Of a stretch of DNA of 64,000 bases, positions 56,764-64,000 are shown in pieces. Origin of the DNA: JAAELZ01 sp965237485 (GTDB lineage: Bacteria; Pseudomonadota; Gammaproteobacteria; Arenicellales; Poriferihabitantaceae); assembly GCA_965237485.1 (NCBI GenBank), contig CBDEFQ010000009.1:62001-126000 (forward strand), given 5' to 3'. The notes beneath the pieces are model-generated. The model ran no database searches and had not been told where the DNA came from. It saw nothing but the letters and a program-made list of their open reading frames with translations. The translations under genes and the position numbers were made by a program. The stretch's first letter is position 1. Each line of letters begins with the position of its first letter.

Positions 56764-56895
56764 GGGCACACCACAGATGCCTTGCAATTATTATCCCTCC
56801 TAACAATTTACTTACGGTGACGACATAAGCCGCACCTTCACTCGGCCGTCGCGAACGGATGTGAAGCGATTACCTAAATGCATTATGGGTAAGTA

Positions 56896-59800
56896 TTAGA
56901 ATTCATCATATGACCACTCTCGCCATGATTTCAGAGCCGGGAAATACAAACCTAGTTTAATCGGCATATCAGGCTCAAGCCCACGAACCAGGGTGCCGTA
57001 ATCGTTTAATTGTTCGCTGTAACGCTTTTGCTGTTCATCTAAAAATGGCTCTACGTTGGAGCCTTTGTGCGGGCTGGTTTTAAAATCAACCACCCATCGC
57101 GTTCCCGCGCTATCAATAAAGCACCGGTCGATAATGTGATGCTGAACTTGCCCACGGATTACACCGCTCAAAGCCCATTCAATCTCTATCGATTGGTGAG
57201 AGGGTTTGAATATCCAATGCGCTTTTTCATCTTGCTGAGTGTTTTCTAGATATTGCATAACCAAATCGGTCGCATCGATATTATCTTCGTTCACCAAACC
57301 CAATTGGGTGAGTTGTCGCTCTACGTAAGGCTTTAAACTGGGCAAATCCCAATCAGCCAAGTTTTCCCAGCCACGAATTTGCATCACCTTGTGTACAACA
57401 ATACCGACCATCCGCGCCTGGTCTTGCGCCCATTCGTATTCTAGTGGCGTCGAAGCGTTCGACTGATGTGGCTTAACCCTTAGTGGTTCAGGTAAGTTTA
57501 GCGGAGGAAGATTAAGCTTTAGACGCCTAATAAAGTTTTGTGGTCGTGCGTCCTTTTTTGCATCGATAGATGCGATTTGAATCATGCTGTCCCGAAAATC
57601 TTTACCGAGCTGACCCCACAGTAAGTGCATAAGGCTGCTAGATTCAGGGTTGGCGTTCTCTTTCTTTAAATGCCCATACAGGTGCAGCGCTGATTTAGCG
57701 CGGGTAACACCAACATAAAGTAATCTACCAGCTTCCAGTTGTTCGCGTTGTTTGTCGCGGTGCGTTATCCAATCCGTGTGCTTTGTTTCTTCTTTGCTAG
57801 GGTAATTGGCTGGCGCAATTAGCGCAGGTTTTGAGTGTGAGCTGGCATCCCATTTTAATAACTTAGCGGTTTGATCATTAGTTTTTTGCTTGCCGCATAA
57901 GCCCACTAAAAACACCGTGTCAAATTCAAGCCCTTTGGCTTTGTGCAGCGTGAGTAATTTAATATGCGCGCTAGGTGACGAAACACGTGTTTGGTTAACC
58001 GATTTGTCCAAACTTTTGGCGGTAATACTTTGGTTTTGTTTGTCTAGCTCTCGAAGCAAATTAAAGTAAGCATCACAATAAGCTAGCTCGTGTTCTAAAG
58101 CGCAGGCCGGGCCGCTTAGTGCCAGCCAGGCGTTGCGCACTCGGTTGGTTAAGTCGCCGTGGTAATGGTCGATGCGTGGCTTAACAATACCTTCAAGGTG
58201 CTGATATCGAGCCGCCCCGTCCGGGCTTAATTCTGCTAACACTTCATCGTTACCCCACAATGAAATTTTGTTGCGGTTATTGGCTCTTAAAATAGTGATA
58301 TCACTTAAGGTTAGACCGCACCAAGGTGCGCGTAAAATACTCAGCCAAGCAACGATATCTAAAGGGTGTAGAAATAAGCGAGTGATGGCCATTAAGTCTT
58401 GAATACAAGATTGATCGCCCAACATTTCGACCTCGATGGATTCAAATTCAATACCAGATTGCCTCAAAGCGCTAGCTACGCCTTTAAGGTGGTTGCGAGT
58501 TCGCGCAAGTACTGCGATTTCATGGTCTTGAGACACTTGCTTTGCCAGTTCTTGAACTTGTTGTGCGACGACTTTTCCTTCATCGGCAGCATGGCCAGAA
58601 ACCACCAATTGGCAATGGGCAATGCCAATGCTCTCTTGATTAAAAGCCAAAGAAGAGCTGAATTTAACCGCACCTAATTCAGGTTGGTCTTCTTTGCTTA
58701 GCACGTCCGGCAATATTTGATTTACCCATTGCACCAAGGGCGCGGTTGAGCGAAAGTTGGTGTTTAACCTTAAGTCTTTAGGGCGAATATCATTAATGCC
58801 GTGATCGCGTACATCTAAAAACACCCGTACATCGGCGTCACGGAAACGATAGATAGACTGCATTGGGTCGCCCACTAAAAATAGGCTGCGACCGTCATTC
58901 GGCTGCCAGCCAGTAGTTAAGCGTTCTAATAGTCTAAGTTGGTGGGGCGAGGTATCTTGAAACTCATCCATTAAAATATGGTTGAGCTTGGCATCCAGCA
59001 TTAAGGCTAGATCGGAGGGTTGCTGTAAGTTACCCAATGCATCGATGGCTTGGGTGGTAATTTGCGGGTGGTCTGCTACGCCGCGCTCACTCATCAATAG
59101 ATATAGCTCCGAGGCTAAACTAGGTAGCACAGAAGTTACCGCGTTTAAGAGGGCAGTTTGGACATCGTCAAAATGCGGACTGGGTAGTTGATTAACCCGC
59201 ACTATTGCATCGATAACCTCTTGGTTATCAGCAAGGCTTTCAATTATTTTAACAAGTTGTTTCTTCTCTTTATCTTTTGAAGCTGGGCCTAAGCCCATCC
59301 TCGCGTTAATACCGTTTGCTTTGCGAAGAGATTGGCCCGTTATTAGTAAGGCGTGAATGGTTTGCCACTGATCCAAGTTATTATGATCGTCAGAACCGTG
59401 GCCATTCGAATGCGCTCGCATTGCAATTCCAAAAGCCGTGCCCTGATGTTGGCCTTCAATATGTGCTGCACAGTAGTCCGCAATTTGTAAAAGTTCATTA
59501 ATGGTAGCTTCGCTAAACAGGCTATGAATTACGCTTAATTCCTTTTCCACTAACTGTTGCCAAGCTAGCGAAATTTCGGCCTGCAATACGTTTGCGTCCC
59601 CTCTTCCTAAAATCAAAGGTAACCATCGGTCTCGGGTGTAAAGCATGTTTGCCAAACGTATTTGCAGGGTGGCCAGGTTGCCTTCTAGCTTAATCAGCAA
59701 GGTGGCTATTGCTGTGCCACTTGCATTGGATTTGTTTTCGAGCTTGGTAATGCAATTGAGCGCAGCTTGCTGGTATAACAACTCTGGGTTTTTCTCGATT

Positions 59801-60222
59801 TGGGGCATAGCACCAAAGCGTGCTGACCAGGGCATTCTTCTCACCAAATCTGCACAGAGCGAGTCGATTGTCATAATGCGCAATCGCCCCGCGTTCTCGA
59901 TCAGATTCCAATTGTGTTTTTTGTCCTGCTCGACGGCTGCTAAGGCAAGGACGTGCAAATCTTGCTCATGTTCGTCAAATGCTTCGCCGTTCACTGCTTT
60001 TGCCAAGCTAATTATTACGCGCTCTCGCATTTCTTGCGTGGCTTTGCGGGTAAAAGTAATTGCCAGTATTTCTTCAGGCTTCTGAACGCCGGCTAGCAAC
60101 GTAAGCAAGCGGCGCACTAACAACCCAGTCTTGCCAGAGCCTGCTGGCGCTTGAACGATAAAAGAAACGTTCGGGTCGAGTGCTAGGTGTCGCTGCGCTT
60201 GATCGCTGGGTTTATTTATCAT
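56896..60222 (-). CDS. UvrD/AddA-type helicase-nuclease
   Basis: From the ATG at 60222, which overlaps the stop of the upstream gene by 11 bases, the product has 1108 residues; a GTG at 60243 would add seven. Helicase motifs are in order: Walker A (VQAPAGSGKTGLL), AITFTRKATQEMRERV, Walker B (ILMDEFQDTSPHQL), LFLVGDPMQSIYRFRDAD, LLTLHKAKGLEFDTVFLVG and YVGVTRAKSALHLY. A C-terminal PD-(D/E)XK nuclease follows (RWVVDFKTSPHKG). This is the AddA/RecB-type subunit that processes double-strand ends for recombination. Confidence 0.9.
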   Translation of the reverse strand: MINKPSDQAQRHLALDPNVSFIVQAPAGSGKTGLLVRRLLTLLAGVQKPEEILAITFTRKATQEMRERVIISLAKAVNGEAFDEHEQDLHVLALAAVEQDKKHNWNLIENAGRLRIMTIDSLCADLVRRMPWSARFGAMPQIEKNPELLYQQAALNCITKLENKSNASGTAIATLLIKLEGNLATLQIRLANMLYTRDRWLPLILGRGDANVLQAEISLAWQQLVEKELSVIHSLFSEATINELLQIADYCAAHIEGQHQGTAFGIAMRAHSNGHGSDDHNNLDQWQTIHALLITGQSLRKANGINARMGLGPASKDKEKKQLVKIIESLADNQEVIDAIVRVNQLPSPHFDDVQTALLNAVTSVLPSLASELYLLMSERGVADHPQITTQAIDALGNLQQPSDLALMLDAKLNHILMDEFQDTSPHQLRLLERLTTGWQPNDGRSLFLVGDPMQSIYRFRDADVRVFLDVRDHGINDIRPKDLRLNTNFRSTAPLVQWVNQILPDVLSKEDQPELGAVKFSSSLAFNQESIGIAHCQLVVSGHAADEGKVVAQQVQELAKQVSQDHEIAVLARTRNHLKGVASALRQSGIEFESIEVEMLGDQSCIQDLMAITRLFLHPLDIVAWLSILRAPWCGLTLSDITILRANNRNKISLWGNDEVLAELSPDGAARYQHLEGIVKPRIDHYHGDLTNRVRNAWLALSGPACALEHELAYCDAYFNLLRELDKQNQSITAKSLDKSVNQTRVSSPSAHIKLLTLHKAKGLEFDTVFLVGLCGKQKTNDQTAKLLKWDASSHSKPALIAPANYPSKEETKHTDWITHRDKQREQLEAGRLLYVGVTRAKSALHLYGHLKKENANPESSSLMHLLWGQLGKDFRDSMIQIASIDAKKDARPQNFIRRLKLNLPPLNLPEPLRVKPHQSNASTPLEYEWAQDQARMVGIVVHKVMQIRGWENLADWDLPSLKPYVERQLTQLGLVNEDNIDATDLVMQYLENTQQDEKAHWIFKPSHQSIEIEWALSGVIRGQVQHHIIDRCFIDSAGTRWVVDFKTSPHKGSNVEPFLDEQQKRYSEQLNDYGTLVRGLEPDMPIKLGLYFPALKSWREWSYDEF

Positions 60223-62914
60223 CGCTTTCAATACTGTCAGCACTCAGTTCCTTAATGCGGCAAAATGAAGTGAACTCGCAATGCACACAGGTCTTGTTCT
60301 TGTCTTTGGGGTCAACAATCGCATCACCATTACGAAATGCTAACGCTAGCTTTTCAAGCCGATCTTTCCATAAAGGAAATAAGTTGTCCCACTCTTCAAG
60401 GTCTTTATAGATGTTGCTGGCCTTGCTGTGCCGATCCGGCGGCTTAAGACCTGGCAGTAAGTCGGTTTCGGCGGTTAAGCCAATTAAGCCAGTATTTTTA
60501 GCGTTAATCTGTCCGTACGCAATAGCTTCCACTTCGCCCATTTGTTCTGCGACAGCAAGAGCATATAGCGGTAGTTGAGGGCTGTTCGGTCGATCACTAC
60601 ACCAATCCTTTTCTGTATTATTGCCGCCGGTTTTATAGTCAATGACTGCATTGCCAATGCGGCCCTCGAGTTCGTCAACTCTATCGATAATAAAACGTAA
60701 GCCCAAACCAGCAAGCGAATATTCGATTAGTTGCTCGTGATGGCTAACGCCGAACGGAGCGCGAGTGGCCTCCAAATCTAGCCAATTAAGCAATAAGGTT
60801 TTTATGCGGCTAGCCTGCGCACTATCAAATTGCTGCTTTAAACCACTGGTTCTATTTCGTTTAGAAATAGCAGGAGATATTAAAGAATCCAGCTTTTGTT
60901 CAAGTTGGTGGGAGTCAGTTAAGGCAAGCAAATTATGTTGGGTATTAACCTGAGCCCAAAACTTGTGTAATATTTCATGTACTAGAGTGCCGTGAGTTCG
61001 ATGATCAGTTCCAGGCTCAGGATTTGGTTCTTGCTCGGCAAGTAAACGGTACTTGGCGTAAGCCTGAAACGGACACGATGCCTGCGATGCAATTAAGCCA
61101 GCACCGCCCTGAGCTTTATCTGACTCAAATGGAACGCCCATATCATCTTGAATGGATTCTAGCTCTCCATGCGCATCACGAATCGCGCTATAAATATCAA
61201 AAGGCTTAATAGTAGGCTCGCTCAATTCAATATGCGATATCAACGGACTAGGCCCAACTGAAATATCGTCAATATTACTAGCATGGCTAACCGCCACTTC
61301 AGGTGCCATCGCTAACAACTGCTTTATCTTCTCTTTGGCATATTGCAAGAATATCTCAGGCACCGCATCAGGGATGCCTTTCTCCTTCTGAATACTTAAC
61401 GGAATAAAGGGGTTAACCTGCGGTTTAGGCGGCCAAGCATTTTCATGAAAGCCGGCAAGCCAAACCGCATCAAAAGTAAGCTCAGCAGCTTCAAGCACCC
61501 CCATAATATGAATTTGTACATTGGGGTTGGCTTGGTCTTGATAAATGGTTTGGTCACAAAGCCGGCGGATGGATGACAGCGCTTCAGAGAGATAAACAGG
61601 CTCACTTGCCACATCTAGTGAAGCAAATTGACCTAGGCATCCATTCCAGCTTTCAAAAACTTGGTGTTCGTGACTATTTAACCCACTCTTGGGCCAAGCT
61701 AACAGCAGAAGAACTTCTCGGAAGAAAGTCGCCCATTTTCGATAAGTTCTCTGACCTGTAGTTTGTTTTTTAAGCGCCAATAACGCTTCGAAAACCGCTC
61801 TAATTTTAGCCTCATCTTCCTTCTCAGGGTTGAGTGCGTGAACTAAAGTAAAAAGATCCATTTCATACGGCACTCGCTTTCTAAGCTTAATCGCAATATT
61901 TGCACGGATTTCAACGCCAAGTTTAATATCCGATAGCGGAGATATTAGCCAATCACTCAAATCTTGGAATTGGAATTGCGCCAATAATCCCAAGTGCATC
62001 AACGCCGATTTGCCAAGCTCGGTTTCAGATAACGAGGTTCCAAGAGATAGATGATAAGGTTTCTCGTGGTCTAGTCCTAACTTAGGCGTAACAGTATTCA
62101 GAATTTGCAATTGGTCTTCCAGTGCTTGGATCGCGGTATCTTTAATAGATTGAGTGTCAGGGCATATCAAAGCTATGCGAATGTTTGAAGAGTGCTTAGT
62201 TTTCTCAAATGCCCATATAGCAATGCTGCTCCATTCTTCTTGTACGTTAGAGAAGCGATGCCTATATTTAGGTTCGTTTACATAAAGATAACTAGGTGGA
62301 ACTATGTTGATTTCACTTCCGTTTGACTGCAGTTGCTCAATAAAGTGGTTTTGACTCGGAAGGAAGTAATCAAACCCGAGAAAGGAGATACTGGATCTAG
62401 ACAACTCCTCAAATTTGCCACTGTTAGATAAATAAGGTAACTGTCCTACACTGATCCAGTTATTTTTTTTTAACGTCTCACCTAATCCGGAATACCAAGT
62501 TGTAAATAACGCATAGTCATTATCTACAAACTTTTGTAACGCAGATAACTTAATATTCCATTCGAGGCATAAATTCCAAGCTTCTAAAAGTAAACGAGTA
62601 GCAGATTTAGCATCCCAAAGTGAATTGTTTGTATTCTCTGGGTCAGGGAAACTACTTAGTCTGTCTAACACCCTTTCAGAGACTTTCAATAGTTGCGCAT
62701 TATCAAGTATTGCATGCCCAAGTTTTTCGTCATTCCATAGCTTAGCCACCCAACCGAGAAACGGTAAAATAGCGTCGTTCTTCCACGCTTTTTCACCTCT
62801 TTCTAGGCGAGTCAGGTCTGTAAGTAATTGCTGTTCGTGCGCAAGTCTATTTGTTGAGGTGACTACAACAGATTTCGCGGGAAATATTAGTTGGGCGGTG
62901 CTATTCAAATCCAA
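60212..62914 (-). CDS. AddB-like nuclease/helicase partner
   Basis: The 900-residue protein is the upstream partner in a coupled pair. Its N-terminal two thirds look like a degenerate helicase (PAKSVVVTSTNRLAHE replaces a Walker A; AVWLAGFHENAWPPKPQ near residue 475). The C-terminal PD-(D/E)XK nuclease has THGTLVHEILHKFW, GNAVIDYKTGG and QLPLYALAVAEQ, and the terminal CVHCEFTSFCR with an upstream Cys may form the AddB-type FeS cluster. Together with the downstream gene it should make an AddAB-like enzyme, used where RecBCD is absent. Confidence 0.82.
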   Translation of the reverse strand: MDLNSTAQLIFPAKSVVVTSTNRLAHEQQLLTDLTRLERGEKAWKNDAILPFLGWVAKLWNDEKLGHAILDNAQLLKVSERVLDRLSSFPDPENTNNSLWDAKSATRLLLEAWNLCLEWNIKLSALQKFVDNDYALFTTWYSGLGETLKKNNWISVGQLPYLSNSGKFEELSRSSISFLGFDYFLPSQNHFIEQLQSNGSEINIVPPSYLYVNEPKYRHRFSNVQEEWSSIAIWAFEKTKHSSNIRIALICPDTQSIKDTAIQALEDQLQILNTVTPKLGLDHEKPYHLSLGTSLSETELGKSALMHLGLLAQFQFQDLSDWLISPLSDIKLGVEIRANIAIKLRKRVPYEMDLFTLVHALNPEKEDEAKIRAVFEALLALKKQTTGQRTYRKWATFFREVLLLLAWPKSGLNSHEHQVFESWNGCLGQFASLDVASEPVYLSEALSSIRRLCDQTIYQDQANPNVQIHIMGVLEAAELTFDAVWLAGFHENAWPPKPQVNPFIPLSIQKEKGIPDAVPEIFLQYAKEKIKQLLAMAPEVAVSHASNIDDISVGPSPLISHIELSEPTIKPFDIYSAIRDAHGELESIQDDMGVPFESDKAQGGAGLIASQASCPFQAYAKYRLLAEQEPNPEPGTDHRTHGTLVHEILHKFWAQVNTQHNLLALTDSHQLEQKLDSLISPAISKRNRTSGLKQQFDSAQASRIKTLLLNWLDLEATRAPFGVSHHEQLIEYSLAGLGLRFIIDRVDELEGRIGNAVIDYKTGGNNTEKDWCSDRPNSPQLPLYALAVAEQMGEVEAIAYGQINAKNTGLIGLTAETDLLPGLKPPDRHSKASNIYKDLEEWDNLFPLWKDRLEKLALAFRNGDAIVDPKDKNKTCVHCEFTSFCRIKELSADSIESDDK

Positions 62915-62973
62915 GTTTTGTTAAGAACATAAATTTTAGAGAATACCTTAAATCGCAGGATTACGCCAGGGCA

Positions 62974-63488
62974 AGTCTTGTCCAACATGAAATGATACTG
63001 AGCTAAGGGACTGATTCTAATCGGAAATGATACCGAACTAATCTAATTTCTGTTCATGATGGTGAATGAATACCATTATGAATGACCACCATATAGATAC
63101 CCTTGATAAGGCACGCTTGTTGCTACAAGGCACTGATGAAATCGATCTGGCAATCGACGGTAAACGCAATCGCTATGATTTCATCAAACGCACCTTAATG
63201 CGTTTCAAATACAGCAAACTGGGTCGAGCCGATAAGGGTCTTGTGCTGCGTTATATCACACGCATCAGCGGTTACTCTTATGTGCAAGTGAAACGCCTGG
63301 CTGCCAGCTATCTCAAGCACGGTAGAATCCAGTGGCGACATCGTGCCACAAGGGGCTTTGCTAGACGCTATAGCAATCAAGACATTAAGCTTCTAGCAGA
63401 TATGGATGAACTCCACGGTACGTTATCAGGCCATGCCACTAAGAAACTCTGTGAGCGCGCCTTAGTTGTCTATGAGCAAACTGAGTAT
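62974..63488 (+). mobile_element. integrase-core element, copy 2, cut by IS3
   Basis: The left end (agtcttgtcc at 62974) and the repeats gaaatgatac match the end of copy 1 at 35870 in the opposite orientation. IS3 copy 3 begins at 63489, and the rest lies beyond the window or is lost. Confidence 0.78.
63066..63488 (+). pseudogene. integrase-core (rve) transposase, 5' part
   Basis: The first 141 codons remain (MNTIMNDHHIDTLDKARLL to VVYEQTEY), nearly identical to copy 1 (Leu for Pro in KYSKLGRAD, Asp for Glu in LLADMDEL). The frame ends in IS3 copy 3 just after the codon for the final Tyr, before the catalytic core. Confidence 0.85.
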
Positions 63489-63576
63489 TGAAGTGGACCC
63501 CATGATTAGGACAGGTTGAAGGCCAAAATAAGGAGTTATTTTCTGTTTTATAATTGTTCAAAACGAGGAACAGAAA

Positions 63577-63858
63577 ATGAGTAAAAAGCGTAGAAACCAT
63601 GCCCCACCATTCAAAGCCAAAGTTGCTCTTGCAGCAATCAAAGGTGATGAAACATTAAGCAATCTTGCTAGTCGTTATGACATCAATGCAAATCTTATCG
63701 TCAAGTGGAAGAAACAATTGCTCGATAGCTCAGCTGAAGTCTTTGCATCAGGCACAGGCTTATCTCCAAACCGAGAATCAGAGATTAAATCATTACAGGC
63801 AAAGATCGGTGAAATCACCATGGAAAACGATTTTTTATCAAAAGCGCTCGGTCGTTAA
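63577..63858 (+). CDS. IS3 OrfA, copy 3
   Basis: A 93-residue OrfA identical to copy 2 (HAPPFK and SKALGR), with the T_TTT_TTA slippery heptamer at 63831-63837. Confidence 0.9.
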   Translation: MSKKRRNHAPPFKAKVALAAIKGDETLSNLASRYDINANLIVKWKKQLLDSSAEVFASGTGLSPNRESEIKSLQAKIGEITMENDFLSKALGR

Positions 63859-63878
63859 ACAGACCTGAGCGCAAAACT

Positions 63879-64000
63879 ATGATTAATAAAAGCAATAAAC
63901 TATCGTTAGTTCGTCAGTGTAAATTGTTGAAGATTCATCGTTCCCATGTTTATTACAAAACCTCACCTGCTAATGAGGATGACTTGGAACTGATGCATCT
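63879..64000 (+). CDS. IS3 OrfB, copy 3, first 40 codons
   Basis: The OrfB start (MINKSNKLSLVRQCKLLKIH) is present and runs off the window at the codons for ELMH. The sequence is the same as in copies 1 and 2 so far. Confidence 0.88.
   Translation, partial: MINKSNKLSLVRQCKLLKIHRSHVYYKTSPANEDDLELMH

Larger units (their letters stand above)
63489..64000 (+). mobile_element. IS3-family element, copy 3, right part outside window
   Basis: The left end tgaagtggacccc and everything to the window edge match copy 2. The base context before it is TAT; whether this is duplicated on the far side cannot be seen. Confidence 0.92.

Noticed and set aside
1..64000. CRISPR arrays, integron attC arrays, prophage genes, tRNA or rRNA genes
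   Set aside because: I looked for regular repeats, integrase with attC-like arrays, phage structural genes and tRNA-like folds and found none I could support; the mobile content is IS elements only.

Overview
The window looks like a piece of a gammaproteobacterial chromosome. The strongest signs are a leuA-holD-rimI order on one strand (holD next to rimI is a gammaproteobacterial arrangement), a B-family DNA polymerase II, PdxH, an MltD-type lytic transglycosylase and Slp-type lipoproteins. No rRNA or tRNA was seen, so the genus cannot be named. By rough addition about 26 of 64 kb is insertion sequence (IS) DNA from at least nine families. Many copies are nested, several transposase genes are broken, and several chromosomal genes are cut. 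This is the picture of a genome in an IS expansion.

Layout. 1-666: end of an IS66-like element. 1007-5338: a tungsten aldehyde oxidoreductase cluster (four-cluster ferredoxin, AOR, FAD/NAD oxidoreductase, MoaD-like protein, and a fifth gene cut by IS21). 5339-11952: IS21, a second IS21, an IS110 scrap, IS3 and IS256. 12398-23482: exporter, two Slp lipoproteins, DapA-like aldolase, frameshifted OYE/FAD fusion reductase, DNA polymerase II split by IS3, YqjM-like ene-reductase, a second exporter and a methyltransferase remnant. 23538-31425: a Tat-signal protein and a giant Cys-rich/PKD surface protein whose upstream part is separated from it by an ISNCY-type element that itself carries an IS256-family element. 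31426-42023: an almost unbroken IS pile (IS66 containing IS1380, an integrase-core element, IS1111 containing IS256, a second IS1380, IS21 and IS256-family scraps). 42409-51612: PPK2, FAD-linked 2-hydroxyacid dehydrogenase, PdxH, MltD, rimI split by IS4, holD, leuA, MAPEG protein. 51717-56763: RelE-type toxin with a headless antitoxin, an IS1202-like element, a HAMP protein, a second IS4 and a TauE/SafE exporter. 56896-62914: an AddAB-type helicase-nuclease pair. 62974-64000: integrase-core element cut by a third IS3.

How the genes fit together. The AOR cluster would oxidise aldehydes to acids, passing electrons through the ferredoxin to the flavoprotein. leuA, holD and rimI are spaced as one transcript. 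The two helicase-nuclease genes overlap and should form one recombination complex. The Tat-signal protein lies just downstream of the giant surface gene and may share its fate. Exact target-site duplications show that both IS256 copies, both IS4 copies, one IS1380, one IS3 and the nested IS256-family element moved in by transposition. Missing duplications and mismatched flanks at the IS66 copy and the second IS1380 point to later recombination between IS copies.
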